NCBI GenBank assembly: GCA_946803715.1
Contig: CAMPET010000469.1
Location: forward strand, 16,556-27,216
Direction: 5' to 3'
Length of the DNA: 10,661 nt
From: Beroe ovata
Taxonomy: Eukaryota > Ctenophora > Nuda > Beroida > Beroidae
This document shows, piece by piece, positions 1 through 10,300 of this stretch (positions within the stretch are counted from its first letter, which is position 1; every line of letters begins with the position of its first letter). The position numbers and the translations under genes were made by a program. The notes beneath the pieces are model-generated. The model worked only from the letters and a program-made list of their open reading frames with translations, was not told where the DNA came from and did no database searches.

Positions 1-10
1 CTCATACTCC

Positions 11-81
11 GCTCACCCCTCACCGCTCAGCCAAGGTGTACGTGAAGCTCACCCCTCACCCCAGGTGTACGTGGAACTCCC
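11..81 (+). repeat. Imperfect direct duplication of the acceptor of block A
   Basis: GCTCACCCCTCACC occurs at 11-24 and 47-60, each followed by a CAAGGTGTACGTGAA / CCAGGTGTACGTGGAA block. The second copy holds the acceptor chosen here (AG at 63-64). Use of the AG at 34-35 in the first copy would shift the frame, because the two are 29 bases apart. Confidence 0.75.
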
Positions 82-1341
82 CCGACAACACCCCGACACC
101 ATCTTTCCCGACGACCCTGATGCCGGTGCCCTACTCGATCGTCTCGTATCGGAGTGTGACAATAACAATGTGCCGGAGAATGGGAACAGCTTTAATGCGG
201 AGTGCGCTGCTGCATCCCAAGCTATTAACCAGCTGATTAACGATAACAATGACAAGTACAAAGGTTAGGGCGTTGTGTTTTCACATATTATATGCGCGGA
301 GAGTGTTTCATGACCCTGAAAAATCCCTGAAAAAGGGTCTTCGGCGATCGGCCAACTCAAAAGGGGCCCATACTGTGAAGAGTGTGGCTGACGTGGAATG
401 GTAACATGTTGTACCACGTATGAATTCCCCCTCAGTCGATTGTGGAGAGGTGCTGTGTCTACCGGAAGATAACATCTGGAATAAGGGAGACAGAGAGGAA
501 CCAGAGGGCAGGTTCCGGGATACCACAGAGGATGGAGCTCCTATTCTTGCCGGTAAGACAAATTAGCGGAAATCATACTATGTTCGTCTTCACAATTTCC
601 TGATTTTGCTTATTAGGGGCTGCTAAAAGTTTCTGAAACTCACTAATGCTTTATGGGAAAAGATTCTTTCTAATTTTATCCTACGACGAATCAATATCTC
701 CCTATTATAGGTGGCGATTTCGCGATATTCTCATTTGATGGAGCTATCGCTCCGAAGGGCGGTCTCAACTCCCTTATCTTCACTGTAAACCCGGAGGATC
801 ACAACAGAGTGGTTGATGTTCTCATCACGCCGGTGGGCGGCAGTAAAGATGACACATCGGGTATGTTATAACAGGGTGGTTATGTGCCTAGCCTGGCGAA
901 CACGGTGGAGCTGTACGGCATGTTAAACAAGGAATCGAAACCGTGGGGTTCCGTACAGACCACTCTGTCACAAAAGTTGATAGCCTATAATCACATTACA
1001 ACTTATCGATCCGTGTATGTTATTCATCGATAGTCATTCAGAGTGTATCCTGCAATTCTTCGGACGCATGCCATGATCATTCGAAGTTCACATGAAGAAC
1101 ATGATTCGTGACTGAAGCACTATTTTCAGAATACGAAATGTGTCCTGGCGATGTGTCCTCCGCAAAACAGCAGCTCCTTCGCAAAGTTATTCAGATGAAC
1201 TTTGTGTTCGTGGAGGTTGGACCTGTTTGTATCGATCCAGATATTGAGTACGAGGTCCAGATGATTTACAAGGGAGTGCAGCCGTCCAACAGTGATAGGA
1301 TTTATGAGGAGACCAGTGGAATCAACGTCATCATTGAATCG
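65..1341 (+). other. Unknown cysteine-containing module, copy 1 (coding blocks A-D)
   Basis: Four blocks of 199, 117, 150 and 212 bp encode 226 residues with phase 0 at both outer ends. The copy opens with VYVELP followed by FPDDP, then a pair of cysteines 15 residues apart in block A. Across A/B lies C-x4-C-x6-W. Block C has a hydrophobic strand-like stretch (GLNSLIFTV), and block D has an isolated Cys followed 28 residues later by a VCID element and a strand-like EYEVQM. Every one of these landmarks recurs in order in copy 2 (3266-5006). I do not recognise the domain. Its alternating hydrophobic pattern suggests a beta-rich extracellular fold with disulphides, which is inference. Block B, whose acceptor follows CCCCCTCAG, is the shortest here, but its C-x4-C-x6-W match to copy 2 supports it. 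Confidence 0.75.
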
Positions 1342-4300
1342 GTATGTTATACCCAAATGAATACAATTTGATGAATGAACTGCAAACAAAAATGTGATGT
1401 ATACAAAAGTCAATTTGAATCAAATCCAATCAAAATTGTAAATTACGGTAAAACGGTCATCGAGGCGTAGCACATTGCTTAACATAAACAAAATGACACA
1501 ACACTCTTTTAAAGAAAAATATGAGCAAACTGACAACGAACGTTATGAGATTGTTCCCAAATTTTTGAAGATTATTCATGAATCTAAGCACTCTTCTCAC
1601 TCTCCGCCTTTTTCAACATTTCGATCATCTGGCTGACCTCCAACTTGAAATCACTCTTTATCCACTCCGATCTCATAGATTCAATGCAATCCTTTATCTT
1701 TCCCTTGAACTTTGGGATGTCCGCTGCAATGTGATCCTTGGTCAGATTGAATATGGGCCTAGTGAATTTCTCCAACTCCTCCTTCTCTCCCTCGGTCAGA
1801 ATGCATTTCTTATCGCTGAGCACCGTCTGAAGAAATGCCCTCTTCTGTTCAGCGAACCGGTCCGGCTTCTCATCATACAACTTTTTCTTCATCTCGGATA
1901 GAGTGGTGTCATTGGAGATAAATCTAGCCGAATAAGCATTCTCCTTGACCCTGTTACTAGCCCTCCACCGTTCAATCAGATCTTGCAGTTCGACGGGCCG
2001 CTCCTTGAAGATCAATCCGAGGATTATACCGGCCTTGTTGTCACTGGTGACATCCGGCACACACACGGTAGTGTCAATGAGTTCAGTGTACAAATCAACG
2101 CCGTTCTTCGGGATACTTATCACCGAGAGCAAGCCACAATCCTCCATAACATCGAGTGTCTCCGCACACCTCCCCGATGATAAGATCATCTCCATTTCCT
2201 TCCAGATCCGCTCCCCAGGTATCTTATTCAGGAGCTTGCTCTTCGACCGGAACACCTTCTTATACTCATCTCCGCAATCAATGTGGAACATACAGTCCGA
2301 ACAGCACGCGAACCGGAAATACCGGAGCATCCGCAGAGGGTCCTCCGTGATTCGGGTTTCCGCACTCTTCACGAACCGTAGCACTCCGTCTGCGAGGTGC
2401 TCCTGACCGGAGTGGTAATCGTAGAGCCGTCCCTCGATATCGATACTCATCGCATTTATCGTCAGATCTCTCCTCTCTGAGTCCTCCTTAAAACTCTTCC
2501 CGTACGCAATCACTTTCTCCCCCGCTGCATTCACCTCGTCCTGTCGTAGAGACGTCATCTCGAAGGATAACCCCTTCTTGTAGATTGTTACGGTTCCGTG
2601 TTGTATTCCCGTCTTTCTGTGCGAGGTGTGTGTTTCCACCAGCAACTCCAACATTTCGTCCGGGTTTGCGGAGGTGCACAGATCCACATCTTTGGGTTGC
2701 TTGTGGAGGATGATATCACGAACTGCGCCACCGACAATCCGAACTTTGAATCCGCGCTCCGCAAACATTTCCGTGAGGAGTTTCACCGGTCTGTACCATA
2801 CGCAGTGATCAATCTTGAGGATTGGGTGGTTACTGGTCTCTGCCATGGTCATCTGTGGGAAATTGTTGGTGTCAAGGCAAATTCACATCATTCAAATGAA
2901 ACCTTAGGTATACCTCAATCATGAAATTAACGAGCAAAAGGACTTTGATTATTCCACGTATGAATTACCGAAATTAATGAATGTCATAAAGTTTTGAGAT
3001 GCGGCAGTTATAACACACCAACACATGATTCATGACAGTGTTATATAAGCTTTTCTCGTGCAGGCCGGTTCAGTAATTAGGAGGAATAAAATGAGATAAG
3101 CAGTCAAGAGACAAACTTCACTGTCAAAAACAGAGAAACACACCTGTCTTCCTTTGCACATGACTGCGGCAAATATTCATAATTTCCGCAGCATCGTGTC
3201 AAAAACTTCATAAAGGAATGTAAGTAACATCTGACCACGTAAACACAAGGAAATATTTTACCCAGGTGGACATAGTGCTTCCTCTCGAGCCCACGGAGGC
3301 GTACCCTGATAGCGAGGCGGCAGCTGATATTTGGGAGAGCTATGTGGAAGCGAAGTGCCCTCGCTTATCAGCAGGTAGGTTTACAGGGAGTGGTGATGAG
3401 CCTGGTGATGAGAGGGATCCCTCAATCGGGAAAATTCTGGAATATTCCATGTCGTGGCCTCCTAAATACCTCTAGAGAGCCATATTAGAGAAGCTCTGTT
3501 TATTGTTCGATGAGGAAAATCTTAGTTTTCATATCTCGCACTCTCATCCGTCTTATTACAGGATTTAGAGAACCATCCCAAGAGTGTCTGGACTTCTTGG
3601 CAGATCTCCAGAAAGTTGTGAATAACGTTGCAGAGGAGGAATGTCAAGTGTCAGTGTGTATTGACAACTCTGCTGGTTGGGAGCACGATCCAATCTCGGA
3701 CAAGGTGAATTTTGATGTCTCTCTCCGTCTTTATATGTCAGGCGTCTCCTCACACTCTCAACGTTCTACCATAGTAACATCTTTTATTTCTCGATTTAAT
3801 AAACTGAATCGAGCAGCCAAAATGAAACTGTCGGGAGGTATATTTTGTGACGTCATCATATCATTCTGTCAGGAGAGTTATGAGAATGGAGCTGAAGTGT
3901 CAGGTGGAAGTACCGATGTCATCATTTCCATACCAACAGGTAAAGAATGCATCGTGTCAGCTTCGGGTATTACGCTGACACCACTTTTTCTTGACACCAC
4001 TGTAACACCTTAACACCACTTTGGTCACAGAAGTTATTCATCCTTATTGACATCAATCATGCATGTTGACACCACTTCTGCTCATTGACACCACTTATCC
4101 TCAAGGCGGAGAAATTGTCATTAAGACGGGGGAGAAGGTGAAACCCGACGATTCTCTACAAAACTTGCCCTATACTGGAGTCATGGACTTGCTGGTCACT
4201 CACAAAAAGGTAATGAAAATCCTAAATATCCAAATGGATTCCTTATTGAAATCTATCTTTTCCACAAACAGAAAAATAGGTCTCTCTTCATGTCTCAAAT

Positions 4301-7300
4301 CTGCGTGTTTCTGATGCATGCCTCCAAACACATGTCTCTATCTTATAATCTCATCACAGTGTTTTTAACGTCTCATCACACAGGGACGCTACGCTTGGGA
4401 TATTCAAGTGGACGTTACCCACACGAAGACACTGGGCAATGTGATTCCCGGCTCCTTCACCTGCCTTGGAAAGGAGGTGCAACCCTACTCCACTCAGGTG
4501 ACACCCGTGACATAGTTCTAGATTAAACTTCTAGATTAAACTTCTAGATTAATCTACTTATAGGAGTGTCGGTGTGCTCTAGATTGGTAAACAATTCTAC
4601 AAGTACAATCTTTACTTCTTGTACAAGTATAGAATAAGACCTTTCTCATGCACCCCGTACAGAAACTTCTGTACATATATTCATGAATGGGAGGGAGAGA
4701 GTTCATTTCGACCATTCAATCGCTGGATAAGAATTCCTAACTTCCCCCCACCCCCCCGGCTCCCTTGCTCAGAGGTCATTTCAACCTCCTCATCCAATGA
4801 TTCCTTACTCACCCCTCCCCACTCCGCAGACATTCTACGCGCGGACAGAACCGTGCACCACCGAGACGAGGATAGAGGGTGTCTGTGTGGACAAGGACAA
4901 CATCTACCAGATCAGGTTGACACCACTCCGGAGAATAGCTCCTCGGGTTGAGTGTGAGAGTGCTGATGACGTGTACACAAATGATGACGTGTTCCCTGTT
5001 GATCAGGTAACGAGATCTATTGAGGAGTGGTATTCGGATACAACTGCGAGATTTTTGAAAATCTTTCCTTGTGTTTGCAAGAACCATGAGAAGTGCTTGT
5101 TTGATTTGGCTTGGCTTTTGTAAAGATATTTCCTTGTGTTTGCAGATAGCTCTGGTTCTACCACTCAACCCGGAAGAAGCATTCCCGGATGACCCTCATC
5201 TTCAAGACCTGTACAAGGAGTATCTCGATAATAACTGTTGGGAATCACGGAACAAAGCTTGCGATGATCTGCAAATTGAAATCATGTCAGCTATGAGCGG
5301 TCAAGCTCCAGGTAAGGCCGTGTTTAGTATTTGGCGAGCTAAATTGTGGATGTGGTGATACCTCTCGATTAAACCGAACCCGGCACCCTTTCTTGGTTGT
5401 GTCCGCGACACTTCATCCTTTCGGCCGTCCCCGTTACCATGACATCTCAGGTTGTAACTGTGATATGAGGGGATCAGTCTCTTCAAACTGTGAGAGTGTG
5501 GGCGGACAATGCCCCTGTAAAGAGGGTTACATCGGCCAGCACTGTGACATGTGTGACTTGGGATACTACGGCATTAACGATGAGGATGGAGAATGCAAAC
5601 GTGAGGGATGATTTATTCCATATTTGGGCATATTGAATATCATGGATGGATATGAGTACAAACTAGGAAAATATTCCTCATATATCCTAACCTCGTATCA
5701 CATTCCCTCCCCAAACAGCGTGTAACTGTAACCCGTACGGTAGCAAGTTCGACTTCTGTGACTTCGAGACGGGGCAGTGCCCATGTCACCCGGGAGTCCT
5801 GACATCGGCCGAGAGAGCCGGACACCTCGACTGTTCCGAGTGTGTCGACGGTACGTGGTTTTTTCCGGGGTCTTAGGATAAGGGTCAGAGGTATGGAATA
5901 CCATTAGGTGATGGTCGGGAGTTAGGGTTGGGGTCAGAAACTTCTGTTGTAGTGTTAGATGAGGGTAAGAGTAAGTTAAGGGTTACATTGATAGAGTGGG
6001 GCAAAGATTGGAGAGAAAGATGATTTCCGGATAAAACCTCGTTGTTTTGGTGAAAGGTACTCATTTCCAAATTTAACCACGGCAAAAATCTATTTCAGGT
6101 CACGTTGGTCTGGAAAATCTGGGTATTGACGGATGTGTGGCGTGTGAGTGTGGTCCTGGAGCAGCGCTGCCAAACTGTGACGAAGTGTGAGTATCAGACT
6201 GAGCTCCGCTTTAGACCATGTCCATTTTTTCATCTTTGGGATGAGACTTGGTATAATGGGGCTCAAACTTAGGGTCTTCCTGTTCTTACTGCACTACGCT
6301 ACATGTACCGATATCCAACCTATCCAAGTCGTTTTGGTGAGGTTCCCTCCCATTATGTATACGCACTCCATTCTTGGTCCTCCCCCATCCCTTAGTACTC
6401 TCAGTGATAGTTCTCTCAGTGATAGTGATTGAGCGTTTTCAACCACATGAAGCGTACACTCAATAAGTCAATAGTGCGATTGTAATCTTGTGATGACTGT
6501 CGTTTATTGTATAGCGGGTATGTACAATGTACAATGTACATTGTAGGGTAAATGTCATGGTTGATGGTACACAATGTATCTTCCTATGTATCACAGTATA
6601 CAATGTGTATTGTATATTGTACCTATACAGTGTACATTGTATACTCGGATCGTGTGTACATTGTATACATTGTCCCATGATTGAACATCGCTCTCTCTGC
6701 TTCAAATATTGCTCGATAGTACGTGTTTTGTTGACTGTTGTCATTAACTTTGGAACCCATTATCGGATTGACACGAAATTTTGGTTGTTCGAGTTTCTAA
6801 TAATCCTTGACGATTCAAGTCGATTGGTCTATCCGTATGGGAGCTATCCGCAAATGCTCACTCTATTTAAGTTTATCTTGTTTCTCATACAATCACAAGT
6901 AGGACACACCATGATACCACGTATATCTGACGAAGTATGGAACATCGGCACTGCAAGCACTGCACTTCTCCTGGTCACCACTGCTATGACCACTGCAGTG
7001 ACCCTGGAAAACAGCTCCCTGGCAGACTCCTCCCTCTCACCCCACTCGTCCACCAAACTCCTAGCTCTCTCCTTCTCCTTCCTAGCATTTTCCTCCCTTC
7101 CCGCAACAGCGTGTGTTCCCTGGTTACGCCGATACTTCTCACACAGATCTCTCGTTGTCATGACAACACTCCTCCATCTCCCTCTCTACTTCGGTCTTTG
7201 GTTCCTGCGACCGATCCTAATTCTCGTCGGAGCTGGGGTCACCGGAGCCGCTGATTCGGTAGTCGGAGTTGTGGTCAAGGACTACGTTACCTGTGTCTCT

Positions 7301-10300
7301 GGGAGACGCAGAGTGGAACGAAACTTGACGTATACCATGTTGGTGCTGAGTTTCAACACGGTGTTGAGCAGTGGAGTGAGTTACGCGTGTTTGGGAGGGG
7401 ACGGCAGGATGGATCATGGACGGAGGGTAACGGTTTATGGAACGTGTGTGGGTGGAACGTTGTGCGCGGCGTTACTCGCTCTAGGAGCTATGAAACCTGC
7501 CTCTCTTCCTGAGAATGGAGAAGAGGATGGTGCTGAGATAGTCCCTGATGAACCAGCTGGTGGTCCTCACTGGTACTCGAGACACGTGGTGTTTATGAAG
7601 GAGCACATGGTGCAGGGTATAGGACTGTGCAGTGTCGTCGTTGGAATCTTCTTCACCTACCCTCTCATCCTCTTGACATGTATCAGGAATACATTCCATG
7701 ACGAGCTGCTCATACCACAATTCGGGTTTATCCTAGGAGGGTCAGCTACCCTAACAAACTCCGTTTTCCACGCCCTCGCCACGCGGTACGGGTACCGGAC
7801 TCTCGCTCACGTCTTGGCATGGCTCCAATTTGTCTCACTCCTCACCATTCTCTCAGTCTTCCCTCCTCACAGTCTCTACTCGCCCTCCTCCTCTCCCCCT
7901 CCTCTCATAGCATCAGGACCATGGGTTATCTACCCTCTCGCAGCGCTTATCGGAATCTCTGTTACTATCAACCAACTTCTACTTTTCGTAACCGCGGGAC
8001 GAATTTCAACCATGCCACATGTAATGAGGGGGTTGAAACCAGACTCAATTTTCGCGTGGTGTGTAACTTTGTTCAATGCCTCGGCTGGCGTGATTTTCCT
8101 CTTCACGTCACATCAGAGCGTGTACATTCTTGTTCTCATCTCGTTTATTGGACTTGTCGTGCAATACTCGACTTTCCTCAACAATTTGCTTGTTCGTTCT
8201 GCCTTCGTACGATAATAAGTTTGAGATATTTTCTGGGTTGAGATGTATGAAGTTACGGAAATGTCTTTTTGTGTTTGCCTGATGATTTGATAAATTAGTC
8301 ATTATGCTGCGCTCTAAAAATGTATGAGATGCGCTCTTCTATGTTCAATCAATCATAATTTGATTAATTAATCCATTATCTAATTAAGCCATCATTAATA
8401 TTATCTTCAGGAGTGGAACGTGCACCTGTCACCCTGGCGTAGCTCAACCCCTCTGTAACGAATGTTCGAACGGTTGGTTCATATCGATCACTGATAATGA
8501 GCCATGATGATATTATGGGTATCACAATAAGAAATTTATGAATGAGTAAATCTGAAAAGAAACTTCGCGATCGCGTAAACCAAAACTGACATCATCTCAT
8601 CCCCAGGTTTCTACAACCTGATCCCTGGTGTGGGGTGTGAAGCGTGCGAGTGTCACGCCCCCGGTATCGATGACCGAGGGTGTGATGATGAGACGGGAGA
8701 GTGTCATTGTAAGGAAAACGTGGTTGGGTCACGGTGTGACACCTGTGCTACCAACACCTTCAGTCTCAGGTAGGAGATTTTGCAGCAGCGAGCGGTGTCA
8801 AGGAGAAGTGATGTCAGCATATGAATGATGTCAATGGAAGTGGTGTCAGCATATGAACGGTATCAGCGAAAAGTGGTGTCAGCATAAAAATAATGTCAGC
8901 GAATGTGGTGTCAACGTAATGTGACTTACGAGACAATAGTGAATCTACCTAACTATCGTCCCAGGGCCGAGAACCCTGCTGGGTGCTACCCATGCTACTG
9001 TTCCGGAGTTACAGACCAGTGTACTGCCGCCACCGGATGGATTGTCAAGAAGGGATACCTGCCAAGGTTGAAGTGGAGTGTGGTGGGTGGCGCTAATGAA
9101 AGGAGGTGAGTGTAATCTCGTTTGAGCAGAACATGTTGACATTCTTGGGTGTGAGAGGTTGAGCGAAACACATGTCTGCTCAGCTTGATCTCCATACCGT
9201 GGCTGTGTTGGATTGGATAATACAGAGAATACATGAGTTCTTATAACTGTGTGCGGTCACTAGTATACAATGTACAGTATACATTTCCAGCACTTATGTA
9301 CATTTAACATTTCCCACACTAATGTACAATGTACATTTCTCACACTAATGTACATTGTACATTGTACATTGTACATTTCCCACACTAATGTACAACGTAC
9401 AGTTCCCACACTAATGTAAAATGTACATTGTGCATTTCCCACACTAATGTACATTTCCCACACTAATGTACATTGTACATTGTACATTTCCCACAGAGCG
9501 AAGTACACACTGGGTGCTGTAACCGGTACAGAGTTTGTATGGAGTGTTGAAGATCTGGGTGACTACTACACCAGCTACAGTTTGGATGTTGCTGTTATTC
9601 TTACTGGATATGAAGACAATGAGGTGAGGGATAATTGGCTAATTGGGTGGGACTGGGACTTGGGAGTGAGTTGGGTGTGATGATTGGGAGTGAGTGGGAT
9701 GTTATGAAGGGGAAAATTTGAGGGTTGTGTGGGATAAAGTGGAAGGAACGGGGAAGCGTTATCAAGGGGCTAGAAAATACTTTGACAATCTGTGCGATTC
9801 CATCATGGTTACCATAGTAACTCTTGTCTCCACTCTAATCGTGATGTCACCCAGGTGCTACTCCGTCTGTACAGAGGTGACACCTACGTCACCGGTACGC
9901 TGCACGAGACAGACGGCAAAGATCTCTCCATCTCACTGTTCGAGCACAATTTCCGGGACAAGTCCGGTGACACTGCCGACTTGTCTACCTTCATGTCGAT
10001 ACTGGCTGACGTCACCAAGTTGGAAATTACCACCATCTACACGAGCTCAGGGAGACATGATCAGAAGATACGAGGTTAGGGATTGACGGATTGTTTCACT
10101 AAACTATAGCTATTAAACTACTGCTATCGGACACCAATCTATAGTCTGCAACGAGTCATGGTTCATTTCCAATCGGGCAGGATTATCTTGACCGTGTCTC
10201 CTCTCGAAATTTGTCTCATTTTGGTGGCTATTTTCCCTATTTAAGATCCTCATACCTCAACTCTCCTTCTCTCCCCATGCAGAGTTCAGAATAGAGACAG

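Larger units (their letters stand above)
3266..5006 (+). other. Unknown cysteine-containing module, copy 2 (coding blocks E-I)
   Basis: Five blocks encode 294 residues, again with phase 0 at both outer ends. Shared landmarks with copy 1, in order: VLPLEP with a YPDSE variant of FPDDP; a cysteine pair 14 residues apart, interrupted here by the E/F intron; C-x4-C-x6-W in block F; a GEIVIK element at the start of G; a TGVMDLLVT strand at the end of G; WDIQVDVT in H; an isolated Cys in H; and VCVD plus IYQIRL in I. From the strand opening to the isolated Cys the copies differ by one residue (38 against 39). From that Cys to the VC(I/V)D element the gap is 29 against 28. Block F carries roughly 70-85 more residues than the equivalent part of copy 1. 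The sequences are otherwise divergent, so the duplication is old. Confidence 0.75.
6187..6910. other. Host intron 13, left part: upstream region of the UNC93-like gene
   Basis: This 724-bp stretch runs from the donor GTGAGT of block M to the UNC93-like start codon. It holds a small direct repeat, TCTCAGTGATAGT, twice within about 6400-6428, the palindromic TGTACA array at 6521-6673, and a TATA-like TATTTAA at 6864-6870, 41 bp before the ATG. The open frame crossing the right half has no protein resemblance and is composed partly of repeat. I see no further gene. Confidence 0.55.
5451..9034 (+). other. Laminin-type EGF-like domains LE1-LE4 and first half of LE5 (coding blocks K-P)
   Basis: Eight-cysteine LE domains are read directly. 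LE1 is block K (CNC ... CPC ... CDMC ... C). LE2 is block L plus the start of M, with CNC, a CDFETGQCPC core and CSEC. LE3 spans M, N and O (CEC ... CTC ... CNEC). LE4 spans O and P (CEC, CDDETGECHC, CDTC). LE5 begins in P with CYC and its third cysteine at 9020-9022 before the L4 insertion. LE arrays are rod-like in laminins and perlecan. Intron phases are 1, 1, 2, 1 and 2 between K, L, M, N, O and P. Intron 13, which houses the UNC93-like gene, interrupts LE3 between cysteines 3 and 4. The hairpin loop of LE2 between Cys5 and Cys6 is unusually long (16 residues). Confidence 0.95.

Noticed and set aside
892-990. Open stretch of about 32 codons in intron 3 after an AG at 890-891
   Set aside because: No donor with compatible phase follows before the stop, and blocks C and D already join in frame without it.
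1578-2924. Several + strand open frames across the TRNT1 gene
   Set aside because: They are antisense shadows of a clearly recognisable minus-strand enzyme and show no protein features of their own.
3510-3561. Extension of block F to an upstream ATG at 3510
   Set aside because: The frame is open by chance through the intron end; a good acceptor (TATTACAG) at 3554-3561 and the match to copy 1 put the coding start at 3562.
5880-6000. G-rich TTAGGG-like words in intron 12 as possible telomeric or quadruplex sequence
   Set aside because: The words are irregularly spaced and too few to form a telomeric tract or a clear quadruplex motif.
6527-6910. In-frame extension of the UNC93-like protein by 128 codons upstream
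   Set aside because: Much of it is translated TGTACA repeat, with no family resemblance; UNC93-like similarity begins just after the ATG at 6911, and the resulting 434 residues match the family length.
8567-8576. Palindrome CGCGATCGCG in intron 14
   Set aside because: A single 10-bp palindrome with no partner and no nearby promoter; likely chance.
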